From Ktedonobacterales bacterium (GTDB lineage: Bacteria; Chloroflexota; Ktedonobacteria; Ktedonobacterales; JADMIN01), in the NCBI GenBank assembly GCA_025936795.1, contig JAICSR010000005.1, positions 1 through 33,269 on the forward strand: a stretch of DNA of 33,269 nucleotides, in the 5' to 3' direction. The notes below the pieces were generated by a model. It made no database searches. It was not told the origin of the DNA and saw only the letters and a list, made by a program, of their open reading frames with translations. The translations under genes were made by a program, and so were the position numbers. Position 1 is the stretch's first letter; the number at the start of each line of letters is the position of its first letter. Shown in pieces: positions 8,620-18,136 of this stretch.

Positions 8620-10452
8620 CTAGGGGAGGTGGAGCGCCACGTGCGTCTCGCTTGTGGTGGGGTTAGGGATCGCATGGCGCGCGGCCATCAGCGTTTCACG
8701 GTTGAGCAGGTCAGCCGCGCTGCGCATGGCAGCCGGGTGGACAGCCGGGTGGACAGCCGAGCGCGCGGTGGCGCGTGGCGCAGGCGTCGTAACGGCTGCT
8801 GCAGCGGCGCTCCCGGTGCGATAGACCACCTGCGGGCGGCCCGTCTGCGCCGCCAGATCGCGCAGTTGCGCCCGGAGCCAGGTCGTCGCGCTCTCTTGCA
8901 GCAGGATGTTGAGCAGGCCTGTGGCGCGGGCGCGGCGCTCGCGCTGCGTCATGCTGAGCGCCTGATAGAGCGCCTCGCTCATCGCTGCAACATCGGTTGG
9001 CGGCACACCCAGCGTATACTGTCCCAACTGCTCATAGGCGCCCGCTGTGCGCGAGAGGACGACCACCCCGGCGCGATCGTTGACGAGCGCGCCCTCTTTC
9101 ACGACCAGATTCATGCCATCCATCAGCGGATTGACCAGCAGCGTATCGAACTCGCGCATGCAGGCCAGCGCCCGCGCGCGGTCATTGCCAAAGACGGCGA
9201 TGATCGGCTGCCAGGTCGCCGTGCCATAGCGCTTGTTGATGCGCGCGATGGTCTGCTGAGTCTGGCGCAGCACCGCGCGATATTCGGCCAGCCCTTCGCG
9301 CGAGGGCACCAGCAGCGCCACGAAGGTGACGCGCTCGCGCAGATTCGGGTGTTGCTGGAGCATGCGCTCATACGCGCGGAAGCCCGCGACAATGTTCTTG
9401 GTTGGCTCTACGCGGTCCACACGCAAGATCAGCTTGTGCCCAGGAGTTGGCCGCGCCCGCGCCAGCAGCTCCGCTGTCTCGTCGGAGGGTTTCGCGTTCG
9501 CTTGGGCATAGACCTCATCGGGCGAGACCGCGATGGGGTAGACCCGCGCGCTGACTCTCCGGCCATCCACCAGCAGCGCGCCGACCTCGCCGGGCGCCGC
9601 GTCGGCGAGGGTCACATCGGGCAAGAACCGCTGGGCGCCATCGAGGAAGTTGCGCGCGTCGCGCTCCGTCTGGAAGCCCACGATGTCATTGCCCGCCAGG
9701 CCTGCGAAGATGCCGCGCGTCATCACGTCGGGCGCAAGCTCCCAATAGCGCGCCTCTGGCCAGGGAATGTGGACGAAGTGCGTTAGCCGCGCCCAGGGGA
9801 AACGTTCGCGCACCAGCCCCGGCGCCAGATAGAGGTGATAATCCTGGAACATCACGGGAGTGTCGTAGTCGGCGGTTTCCAGCTCGTCTATGACGGCGCG
9901 CGCCACCGCCTCGTTGACTACACGATAGCCCGCTTCCCAGTCCTTCGTCACCTGCGCAGGCAGCGGATGGGTCGTGGGCTGCAAGAGATAGTGTTGGATG
10001 AACCAGAGCGCCTTGTTGCTGACGCCATCATAGTAGCGCCGATAGGTTTCCTCGGACGTCTCGACCAGCCGCAGCGAGATGTTTGGGAACTCGCGCACGA
10101 CATGGCCCTCGCCGCCCTCGTGCGCCCGCGCGATGGCCCGGTCAGCGTCGCTCATTGCCAGAGCGATCCAGGTGACAGGGCGGTTCTGCGTGGCGCTGAG
10201 CAGGCCGCTCACGACGCCACCAGCGCCTGGCTGGCTCTGGAACTTGCCCGTAGTGGGGTTCACGCTGAAGCTGACGGGGCCGCGGTTGCTGGCGATGATG
10301 AGGCGCTGACGCTCGGCGCCCTGGCGTCCATTCAATCCATTCAATCCATTGAGTCCTTCGGGGCGATTCGCCGCCGCGCTGCGCTTGCCAAGCGTGGGGG
10401 TTGTGGTAGCTGACAATCGCTCGGTGCTTCCATGACTGGACTTCCAGGTCAT
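8620..10452 (-). CDS. otsA: Alpha,alpha-trehalose-phosphate synthase (GT20)
   Basis: RLIIASNRGPVSFSV, MFQDYHLYLAPGLVRE, LTHFVHIPWP, LRVDRVEPTKNI, NPLMDGMNLVVKEG motifs of GT20/OtsA. Confidence 0.88.
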   Translation of the reverse strand: MTWKSSHGSTERLSATTTPTLGKRSAAANRPEGLNGLNGLNGRQGAERQRLIIASNRGPVSFSVNPTTGKFQSQPGAGGVVSGLLSATQNRPVTWIALAMSDADRAIARAHEGGEGHVVREFPNISLRLVETSEETYRRYYDGVSNKALWFIQHYLLQPTTHPLPAQVTKDWEAGYRVVNEAVARAVIDELETADYDTPVMFQDYHLYLAPGLVRERFPWARLTHFVHIPWPEARYWELAPDVMTRGIFAGLAGNDIVGFQTERDARNFLDGAQRFLPDVTLADAAPGEVGALLVDGRRVSARVYPIAVSPDEVYAQANAKPSDETAELLARARPTPGHKLILRVDRVEPTKNIVAGFRAYERMLQQHPNLRERVTFVALLVPSREGLAEYRAVLRQTQQTIARINKRYGTATWQPIIAVFGNDRARALACMREFDTLLVNPLMDGMNLVVKEGALVNDRAGVVVLSRTAGAYEQLGQYTLGVPPTDVAAMSEALYQALSMTQRERRARATGLLNILLQESATTWLRAQLRDLAAQTGRPQVVYRTGSAAAAAVTTPAPRATARSAVHPAVHPAAMRSAADLLNRETLMAARHAIPNPTTSETHVALHLP

Positions 10453-10683
10453 GCGTCCCTCCTCCTGCCGTGGTTGTTCATTGCACTATGTAGCTTGTCA
10501 CAATGGACTAAGAGGTATGTGATACAAACCTAAGATGAACATAAGAGCATAGCAAGCCATGCGCGCTGCGAGGAAGAGCGGAGTGGCGCATTTGTCGCCA
10601 ATGCCCATCGTTTCGGCAGCGCGTGGCGTACAATACAGGAAAGCACAGCGCGCGAGGGCGCGCGAAAGGACGACATTTCCAAG

Positions 10684-11382
10684 ATGAAAGCGCATATATT
10701 AGTTGTAGATGACGAGCGACGCATCACCGAGACCTGGCGCCGTGCGCTGGCGTATGAGGGCTATAGCGTGGATGTGGCGCGCACCGGACCGGAGGCGTTG
10801 CAGAAGGCGCTGGAGCGCCCGCCCGACCTCTACATCCTCGATCTGATGCTGCCCGGCATGACCGGCTTCGAGATCTGTGAGCGGCTGCGCCACTCTGGCG
10901 ACCAGACGCCGATTCTGATGGTGACGGCCAGGGACGCCGTGACGGACCGCGTGAAGGGGTTGGACCTGGGCGCCGACGACTATCTGGTGAAGCCGGCGCA
11001 GTTGGCCGAACTGCTGGCGCGCGTGCGCGCATTGCTGCGGCGGCGCAATCCGGAGCAGAACGAGGTGCTGCGCTTCACCGATCTGGAACTCGACACGGGC
11101 ACCCGCATGGCGCATCGCGGGCAGCGCGAGATCGAGCTTTCGACGACGGAATATGAATTGCTCCAGCTCTTCCTGCGCCGCCCGCGTCAGGTGCTCACCC
11201 GCGACATCATCATGGAGCGCGTCTGGGGCTACGACTTCGGCGGCGAGTCCAACGTGCTGGAGGTCTACGTAGGCTATCTGCGCTCCAAGCTGGAGTCCGG
11301 TGGCGAGCCGCGCCTGCTGCATACCGTGCGCGGCGCGGGCTACGTGCTGCGCGAGAAGAGTGAGAGTGATCAGAAGGGTTAG
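10684..11382 (+). CDS. OmpR/PhoB-family response regulator
   Basis: [40 protein letters not shown] receiver motifs; C-terminal winged helix ...[21 protein letters not shown]...[11 protein letters not shown]...TVRGAGYVL. Confidence 0.95.
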   Translation: MKAHILVVDDERRITETWRRALAYEGYSVDVARTGPEALQKALERPPDLYILDLMLPGMTGFEICERLRHSGDQTPILMVTARDAVTDRVKGLDLGADDYLVKPAQLAELLARVRALLRRRNPEQNEVLRFTDLELDTGTRMAHRGQREIELSTTEYELLQLFLRRPRQVLTRDIIMERVWGYDFGGESNVLEVYVGYLRSKLESGGEPRLLHTVRGAGYVLREKSESDQKG

Positions 11383-11432
11383 CGCAGGGTTAGCGCGCTA
11401 TGCGCGCCACGCGAGCGCGACCTGGCGCGAAG

Positions 11433-11462
11433 GACGAAGCGGGACGAAGCGGGACGAAGCGG
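11433..11462 (+). repeat. 10-bp tandem repeat (GACGAAGCGG) x3 upstream of the kinase
   Basis: Direct reading. Confidence 0.95.
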
Positions 11463-11470
11463 AGGACGAG

Positions 11471-13639
11471 ATGACCATCGAGCTACCACCTGAGGGGACG
11501 CCCACCGGGCGACGGACGCGGCCCCCCAGCGACAGCGCAGCGCCCATGCGGCGGCTGCGCATCTGGCTCGCCGAGCGCCTCTCCATCCGCCAGCGCCTCA
11601 CGCTCTGGTACGCGATGCTGCTGACCGCGCTGCTGACGCTGCTCTCCGCCGTGACGTTCACGGTGGCGCAGAACCAGATTCAGAACAACCTGAACTCCGA
11701 TATTCGCTTGCGCGCCATCGCCATCTCTGGCGCGCTGCAACACGAGCAATACTCGTCGGTAGGTGGATCGAGCGTGCTCCCACCAGCCACGGCGACCAGC
11801 ACCGTCGTCGTCACGCCGAGTACGACCGCAAATGCGACGCCGAATGCGACGCCGAATGCGACGCCGAGCGTGACCGCCGGCGCTACGCCATCGGGCAGCG
11901 CCAGCGCAGCGACCACCACGCCGCCCGCCGAACCCTCGCCCGCGACCACGCCTGACCCCGCAACCAATGCGGCGATCCAGAAGCAACTGACCCTCACCGT
12001 GCCAGATGTGCTCGGTCGGCTCGACCTCGGCTTCGAGGTACTCGATTCCGGTGGGCGGCTCAAATATCTGGCGCCCTCCTTGAATGGCCACTCGCTGCCC
12101 GTCAACTACGCCGTGGTCAACGGCGCCTTGCGCGGGGTGGCCGGGTCATACTCGGCGCGTGTGGATGGCGCGCTGCTGGCGATCTATGCGCAGCCAATCA
12201 TCATCACGGCGCGCAGCGCTGGACGTTCGCCAAACTCTGGGGCGCTGCCGACGGCGACTCCCACGACGCCGCGTAGCGCCACGAACGCGACAACCACGAC
12301 GGCGGGTGAGCAGGTGGCGGGAGTCGTACTGGTGGCGAAGTCGCAGGAGGATGTCAACGGCGCGCTCAGCACGCTGGGCCGCATCCTGCTGATTGGCGAT
12401 CTGGTGGCGATCTTCTGTGCGCTGCTGGGTGGCTGGCTAATCGCCGAGAGTAGCCTGCGCCCCATCACGACCATCACGCGCGCCGCCAGCGCCATCGCGC
12501 GCGACGCCAGCGCGGCTGGCCTGGGAACACGTGTCCGCTATCGTGGCGCGCGCGACGAGGTAGGTGAACTGGTCACGACCTTCAATGAGATGCTCGCCTC
12601 GCTCGAACAGGTGTCCAACGCCCAGCGCCGCTTCGTCAGCGACGCCTCGCACGAGTTGCGCGCTCCACTCACGACGATTCGCGGCAACCTGGAACTGTTG
12701 CGCCAGGCGCCCGACCTCTCAAGCGAGGAGCGCGCCGAGATCGTTGACGACGCCTATGTGGAGGCGGAGCGCATGTCGTCGCTGGTGAACGATCTGCTGC
12801 TGTTGGCGCGGGTAGACGCCGCCGCATCCAGCCACGGCGCGCGCGCCACACTGATTGACGAGCAGCTCTCTGGTCGTCGCGAGGTCGTCGAGATGGACCA
12901 GTATGCGATGGACCTCTATCGCTCCGGCCAATCGCACCTGCGCGCCCTGCACAAGCAGATCAGGCTCGCCGTGACCGAAATCGCCCCGGTCAGCGTCAAG
13001 GCTGACCCTGGCCAGATTCGCCAGCTTGGTATGATTCTGCTCGATAACGCCATCAAATATACGCCGCGCGATGGCTCCATCCGCATCGCCGTGTCGCAGC
13101 TTGGCCCCCTCGCCACGCTGACCATCAGCGATTCGGGCATTGGCATCAGCGCAGACGACCTGCCGCACATCTTCGAGCGCTTCTATCGCGCCGACCGCGC
13201 CCGCGAGCGCGACGAGCATGGCAGCGGCCTGGGGCTGGCCATCGCCCGCTGGATTGTCGACGCGCATCATGGCGAGATCAAGGTAGAGAGCGCGCCGGGC
13301 AAGGGCAGCGTCTTCACGGTGACACTGCCCGCCGTCAAGCGCATGGGCGACCAGACCGTGCCGAAGATTGCGACGGGCCGCCGCAAGCGTGTGCGCCCCA
13401 ACCCGCTCGGCCTCGACGCGATCAAACCATTGGCGCGGCTTGCGCAGTCCGTCTCGCGCCCGGTGCGTCCAGTGCGCACAGACACCCGGCGCGCCAGCGG
13501 CAAGACTCGCGCCGTCAAGAAGGCGCAGGCCGACTCAAAGGCGGAGACTGACTCCAGCGGCGCGGTCACGCCAGGCGCGCCAGATACATCGAGTGGGCGC
13601 GCGTCCCGTCGACGCTCCGGAGGGCCACGCCGCGAGTAG
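11471..13639 (+). CDS. Sensor histidine kinase (HAMP, HisKA, HATPase_c)
   Basis: ORF 11300..13639. ATG at 11471 after GGAGGACGAG. Two TM segments, FVSDASHELRAPLTTIRGNLELL H-box, LLDNAIKYTP N-box, ISDSGIGIS, GSGLGLAIARWIVDAHHGEI G-boxes. Confidence 0.93.
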   Translation: MTIELPPEGTPTGRRTRPPSDSAAPMRRLRIWLAERLSIRQRLTLWYAMLLTALLTLLSAVTFTVAQNQIQNNLNSDIRLRAIAISGALQHEQYSSVGGSSVLPPATATSTVVVTPSTTANATPNATPNATPSVTAGATPSGSASAATTTPPAEPSPATTPDPATNAAIQKQLTLTVPDVLGRLDLGFEVLDSGGRLKYLAPSLNGHSLPVNYAVVNGALRGVAGSYSARVDGALLAIYAQPIIITARSAGRSPNSGALPTATPTTPRSATNATTTTAGEQVAGVVLVAKSQEDVNGALSTLGRILLIGDLVAIFCALLGGWLIAESSLRPITTITRAASAIARDASAAGLGTRVRYRGARDEVGELVTTFNEMLASLEQVSNAQRRFVSDASHELRAPLTTIRGNLELLRQAPDLSSEERAEIVDDAYVEAERMSSLVNDLLLLARVDAAASSHGARATLIDEQLSGRREVVEMDQYAMDLYRSGQSHLRALHKQIRLAVTEIAPVSVKADPGQIRQLGMILLDNAIKYTPRDGSIRIAVSQLGPLATLTISDSGIGISADDLPHIFERFYRADRARERDEHGSGLGLAIARWIVDAHHGEIKVESAPGKGSVFTVTLPAVKRMGDQTVPKIATGRRKRVRPNPLGLDAIKPLARLAQSVSRPVRPVRTDTRRASGKTRAVKKAQADSKAETDSSGAVTPGAPDTSSGRASRRRSGGPRRE
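11831..11866 (+). repeat. 12-bp tandem repeat (AATGCGACGCCG) x3 in the kinase extracellular region
   Basis: Direct reading; encodes NATPNATPNATP. Confidence 0.95.
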
Positions 13640-13670
13640 GCGCCACGAGCAGGCGCACAAGCGCGATTCG

Positions 13671-13734
13671 CCGCTACTCACTGTTCAGGTCGTTGAGGAC
13701 GCTGAGCCAGGCGAAGACGCTCTCGCGGCGCGCA
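13671..13734 (-). pseudogene. Duplicated 3'-end fragment of the membrane protein gene at 16243-16806
   Basis: Near identical to 16240-16303, with a 45-bp perfect core CAGGTCGTTGAGGACGCTGAGCCAGGCGAAGACGCTCTCGCGGCG. Confidence 0.85.
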
Positions 13735-13916
13735 ACGCCAGAAATGATGCAATTGATGGCTACCAAATGTGGGCATGCTTGCAGCATTTTACGCTTTAAT
13801 CGAATGCGTGCCTTGAAAAACCGCCCGAATGTATGTAAACTTCAAGCATGAGGCAGGCAGCGATTCGAGGCGCAGCTACAGGATTTTGGACGCTTGCTTC
13901 ACAAGGAGATACGTTC

Positions 13917-14375
13917 GTGAGACTGGTTTTGGCACGGATGTTGGCTGTAGCGGTGGTTCTCGCCGCGTTGTGTATGATGGGAATCGGCGCCAGCAGCGCC
14001 TTGGCAGCGCCACTCAAGGCTGGCAAGCAAATTATTCCCAGCGTTCCACTATGCTCCTCGACTTATCTCGTCAAGTTAGATGACAAGACCATCAACGCAG
14101 GAAGCGGTCAGTTGGAGGTGCGACTCTACCGCACCCAGGATTCCTATACTGACCAAATCTGTGATTACTTTGGCGAAGCAATCGAGACTGCTGGGCCTAG
14201 CGGAACACTGGAGGCCACGATCTATGATCACAGTTGTGGTGGGCCAAGCACAAATACTGTGTCCAGCAGCGGCACGGCTTCAGTAGATAGCCCTCAAGTC
14301 GCCAACGGCATTGGCAATTACCAGGCTGAGGCAAAGATCGGCAACTATTCGGTTATCACGGCCTGTACAGCATAG
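13917..14375 (+). CDS. Small secreted protein of unknown function
   Basis: ORF 13848..14375. GTG at 13917 after AAGGAG. Signal peptide RLVLARMLAVAVVLAALCMMGIGASSALAAP; four Cys in the mature part. Confidence 0.6.
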   Translation: MRLVLARMLAVAVVLAALCMMGIGASSALAAPLKAGKQIIPSVPLCSSTYLVKLDDKTINAGSGQLEVRLYRTQDSYTDQICDYFGEAIETAGPSGTLEATIYDHSCGGPSTNTVSSSGTASVDSPQVANGIGNYQAEAKIGNYSVITACTA

Positions 14376-14539
14376 CAAGCGGTTACGTAGAACACATGGT
14401 TGATCTGTAGCTGCGCAGATTTGCTTACGAGAATCTGCCCGCTTCCAATTGGGGCAGCATGGTGGATTCTCGTTGCCTTCTATCCCTGTAGGTGATCTAA
14501 CAGCATAGCCCAATGGCGATGCGTAGATCTTGAGATCGC

Positions 14540-16207
14540 ATGTGGAGCGCAAACATGGACAAGCGCCAACTTCCGGGTGATCTCACGCCCGATGGTTCGG
14601 GCAACCCCTCTAGCACATCTACAGATGCTAGCTTGGCAGACGCCGAAGGAGAGGAGCGACGCAAAGCGTTGAGCGGCCTCGCTCACCAACACATGAGTAC
14701 TGTTGCTTCTGGAGACGTTGAGACATCTATGGCGTCATCACATCCTCTCGGTATGCCACGTCTCACGAATGGTGTTATCCAGCGAGGTAGACATGTGGCC
14801 CGCATAGGTCGCGCGCGCTGGTGGGGTATCGCCACTGTAGCGCTGACGCTTGGAGTTGTCATCGGTGCTATCCTCTACGCACAGAGAAACGACGCTTCGA
14901 CCGGACACACCAACGCGGCATTTCACCCAATCATTCCACGCCTAGATGGCCTTGATTGCCCGAAAGACGTGGCATGGTCACCTAACAACGCCTACATTGG
15001 CATTGTTGGCTACCAGAACGCATGTGCAGACGATAGCCCTTCTTCATACACATATGTTCCCGGACTCGTCACAATTTACGATACCCATAGCGGCAAGCTC
15101 ATCGAGCAAATACAGCCCGACAACGCGATTGAGCATGCGCAGTCCATTGCCCCACCGCTGTATGCAACGCCAGCCGCCGGTGTGCAGAACCCATCTGCGG
15201 CGGTAATAGACTACATGCAGTTTCTTTGGTCGCCAGATAGTCGCCAGATCGCTCTCGTGTTTTCTGTACGCGAGTGGACCTCTGCAACATCCGTAACCCT
15301 CATCAAGGGGCTATTTGTCAGCGACAGCACTGGGGCGCATGCGCGCGTGCTAACGCACATCGTCACACCGAAAGACCCTCCAATACTCGAATGGGATATT
15401 GTCGCTGGGGAGGTTATCCCACTTACGAGTGGCACATCATCTGCCTCTATTTCTCCCTCGCCTTCCCTTGCTGCCTATGCGACCACAGCGCCCGCACTCC
15501 GCTTCCAGTGGCAGGCCAACGGTCATCTCGTACCGCTGGAGCCACTTACCGCTACCGCATCGAACGGTGCAAGTGGCGCAACCGCCCCTGCAACCAGTAG
15601 CCCTATCGGTACCCCTGACGGTGGGAAGGATTTCTCGATCTGGCAACCGGGAACCGCGAACCTGCGAATTCAGGCCACAGAGAAGGAAGACATTCCAGGC
15701 GTTTATACATGGGAAACGCAGTTCGCTGCATGGTCACCAGACGGGCGTTATGTGGCGACACCGATCATGGTACTTGCGCAAGTCAGTCCGATAAACATGC
15801 CAAAGCCAGCGGTAGCAACGTTGACCGATTTGCTCCTGGCCTCAGCGCCAGCCGTGCCTGTGCGCGATGCAGGATTGCAAGCTGTCTATGCGCAGATGCC
15901 GCGCGATGCGTTCGATCCCAATGCGCAATCAGTTTCTATCGCCTGGCGCCCTGATGGAATAGTACTCGCTGCACAACCAACTAATGCGGCAGGTAATGCT
16001 ACCACCGATAACCAGGCTGTCACGCTCTATAACTGTCAGTCGGGCAAGAGAGTAGCATTGCTCACGCCTCAGATGCAGAGTCAGTTTTCTATGACTGAAT
16101 CCAACGACTTCCTACGCTGGTCGCCTGATGGCAAGCGATTGCTCTTGTTGGACGATGCGCTTGGCAGCGTTACTATCTGGGCGCCAGGCCTGGCGCCGTC
16201 AGCCTGA
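14540..16207 (+). CDS. Membrane-anchored TolB/WD40-like beta-propeller protein
   Basis: Single N-terminal TM (WWGIATVALTLGVVIGAILYA); repeated WSPNNAYIGIVG, WSPDSRQIALVF, WSPDGRYVATP, WSPDGKRLLLLDD blades. Confidence 0.7.
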   Translation: MWSANMDKRQLPGDLTPDGSGNPSSTSTDASLADAEGEERRKALSGLAHQHMSTVASGDVETSMASSHPLGMPRLTNGVIQRGRHVARIGRARWWGIATVALTLGVVIGAILYAQRNDASTGHTNAAFHPIIPRLDGLDCPKDVAWSPNNAYIGIVGYQNACADDSPSSYTYVPGLVTIYDTHSGKLIEQIQPDNAIEHAQSIAPPLYATPAAGVQNPSAAVIDYMQFLWSPDSRQIALVFSVREWTSATSVTLIKGLFVSDSTGAHARVLTHIVTPKDPPILEWDIVAGEVIPLTSGTSSASISPSPSLAAYATTAPALRFQWQANGHLVPLEPLTATASNGASGATAPATSSPIGTPDGGKDFSIWQPGTANLRIQATEKEDIPGVYTWETQFAAWSPDGRYVATPIMVLAQVSPINMPKPAVATLTDLLLASAPAVPVRDAGLQAVYAQMPRDAFDPNAQSVSIAWRPDGIVLAAQPTNAAGNATTDNQAVTLYNCQSGKRVALLTPQMQSQFSMTESNDFLRWSPDGKRLLLLDDALGSVTIWAPGLAPSA

Positions 16208-16242
16208 TGGCGTGTACGCTCAATGGCGGGCGTAGCGTGCCA

Positions 16243-16806
16243 CTACTCGCTGTCCAGGTCGTTGAGGACGCTGAGCCAGGCGAAGACGCTCTCGCGGCGT
16301 GCGCCCAGCAGACTCCACATGCTCACAAGCACGAGGCCATAGCCGCCGACGATCAGGAACGCGGTCGCTATGAATGCGTCGTCGTGACGCGCCGCGCCCA
16401 GCAGCGACGCCATGCCCCACCAGACCTCTGTACCATAGATCAACAAGCTGGCGACGACCAGCGAGAGTCTGCGCGCCACGTCGAGCGGTTCCAGTCGCGT
16501 GCGCTGCGTCCCGCGCCCGGCAAAGAGGCGCCACGCCAGCCGGATGGTGGCGAGGGCTGAGGAGACGCCGACGATCACCAGCGCGTAGCCCAGCCCTGGC
16601 TCAGGGACCAGCGCCACCAGCCCAATGAAGAAGACGTTGCTCAGCGCCGTGAAGGCGTTGCCCGCAACCGCCTCGCGCTCAGGTGTCGCCGTCTTACCAA
16701 CCGTACGTTCCGGCGCGATGGAGATGGCAATGAAGAGCAGACCAATCAGCGCGCCAGACGCGCCGACGCTGGCGGCGAAGAAGGGAATGTAGGCGGCAGG
16801 AAGCAT
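16243..16806 (-). CDS. Small integral membrane protein, unknown function
   Basis: ORF 16243..16917. Start MLPAAYIPFFAASVGASG at 16806 with AAGGAACGAGGA upstream; about 4-5 hydrophobic segments. Confidence 0.7.
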   Translation of the reverse strand: MLPAAYIPFFAASVGASGALIGLLFIAISIAPERTVGKTATPEREAVAGNAFTALSNVFFIGLVALVPEPGLGYALVIVGVSSALATIRLAWRLFAGRGTQRTRLEPLDVARRLSLVVASLLIYGTEVWWGMASLLGAARHDDAFIATAFLIVGGYGLVLVSMWSLLGARRESVFAWLSVLNDLDSE

Positions 16807-16952
16807 GCGTCCTCGTTCCTTGTCGTCACACTGATTGCTATACACCAGGCAGCCGCAGGAGTCAGCGCCTATGCTTCCCAGCATACACGCTGGGCGCGCC
16901 AGCGTGATAGGATGCAAAGAAATAGCCCTTGGGAGCGGGAGGCCTGAATCTG

Positions 16953-17285
16953 ATGAGCACGAGTGAACATGCCTATGTCGAGGTGCGCGAGGGCGTGCGC
17001 TATGTGCGCGGCTCGCGTGTGGCGCTCGCGTCGCTGGTCTGGCTCTGGCGCGATGGACAGAGCGCCGAGGCGATCCGCGAGGCCTATCCCACGCTGCGAC
17101 TAGCCGAGGTCTATGGCGCCCTCGCCTATTACCTCGATCATCAGGGCGAAGTGGATCGGGAGCTAGCTGAGGGGCTTGCGGAATTCGACGCGCAACGCGC
17201 CGCCGCCGAGGCCGCTGATCCAGCGCGCTATGCGGCGCTGCGTCAGCGCTTCGCAGCGGCCCGCGCCCAAGAGACCGCGTCGTAG
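16953..17285 (+). CDS. DUF433-family protein (antitoxin-like)
   Basis: RYVRGSRVALASLVWLWRDGQSAEAIREAYPTLRLAEVYGALAYYLDHQGEVD resembles DUF433; located directly before a DUF5615-like ORF. Confidence 0.75.
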   Translation: MSTSEHAYVEVREGVRYVRGSRVALASLVWLWRDGQSAEAIREAYPTLRLAEVYGALAYYLDHQGEVDRELAEGLAEFDAQRAAAEAADPARYAALRQRFAAARAQETAS

Positions 17286-17291
17286 GCGGTC

Positions 17292-17651
17292 ATGAGGGAG
17301 CATGTACGCTTTCAGGCTGACGCCAACTTCAATGCCCAGATCATCAAGGGTGTATGGCGTCGCCAACCACTCGTTGACTTCCAGACAGCGGACGCGGCGG
17401 CGCTTTCCGGCATCCCCGACCCAGAGGTGTTGGCGCGCACTGCGCAATCTGAGCGCGTGCTGGTAAGTCACGATTACCACACAATGCCAGACCACTTCGC
17501 CGAGTTCCTGACCAGCGGGCAGCACAGTCCCGGTGTGTTGCTGCTCCATCAAACACTGCCAGTCGCGCAGGCAATCGAGGCATTGCTCCTGGCATGGGAT
17601 GCCAGTGACCCAGCGGAATGGCGCGACCTGCTTACCTATCTCCCCTTATGA
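17292..17651 (+). CDS. DUF5615 PIN-like protein (toxin-like)
   Basis: FQADANFNAQIIKGVWRR...DPEVLARTAQSERVLVSHDYHTMPDHF...GVLLLHQTLPVAQAIEALL, Mut7-C/DUF5615-like pattern. Confidence 0.72.
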   Translation: MREHVRFQADANFNAQIIKGVWRRQPLVDFQTADAAALSGIPDPEVLARTAQSERVLVSHDYHTMPDHFAEFLTSGQHSPGVLLLHQTLPVAQAIEALLLAWDASDPAEWRDLLTYLPL

Positions 17652-17805
17652 GCGCGCCCGACGCGCCGACACTGGCAGCGAAGAAGGGAATATAGGCGGC
17701 GGGAAGCATGCGGCGCCATTCCTTGTCGTCACTAACATTTACGCGGCAGGCGCAGGAGCGCGCCCATCTCCGCCAGCATACACGATGAGAGATGCTGGGC
17801 GCACC
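17650..17805 (-). pseudogene. Duplicated 5'-end/upstream fragment of the membrane protein gene at 16243-16806
   Basis: Homologous to about 16745-16905, including the MLPAAYIPFFAASVGASGALI coding start and the upstream TACACNNTG...GCTGGGCGC region. Confidence 0.8.
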
Positions 17806-17882
17806 ACTGAGCAAGATACGTAGGGGTCCCTTGACCCTCGCTGTAATGTCAGCAATTCATCCAAGGAAAAAATCGGAAATCT

Positions 17883-17964
17883 CTCACAATACTATGTGAG
17901 GTAGCAGCAGCAGGCGAAGTCAAGCTTGACAATATGGATGAGTGGGAGTACCATTGCTGCTACC
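17883..17964. promoter_or_regulatory. Inverted repeats in the leader of the propeller exoprotein gene
   Basis: CTCACA-N6-TGTGAG (17883-17900) and GGTAGCAGCA (17900-17909) / TGCTGCTACC (17955-17964), both perfect. Confidence 0.45.
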
Positions 17965-18136
17965 AAGCGGCGCGGAAAGGAAACTTTCGTGTGGCCGTTT
18001 AGGAATAGCGGGCCGCTTCCGCGCCAATTCAGGTCAGGGATTCAGCGAATTCAGCGCTTCAAACTTTGCTGCGCGAGGACGTTGTTGTATTGTGAGACGC
18101 CCATGTTCGAATATCATGCGATAGGAGAAAGCAGCG

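Noticed and set aside
8629-9786. 385-aa ORF on + strand antisense to otsA
   Set aside because: No motifs; antisense to a clear GT20 gene.
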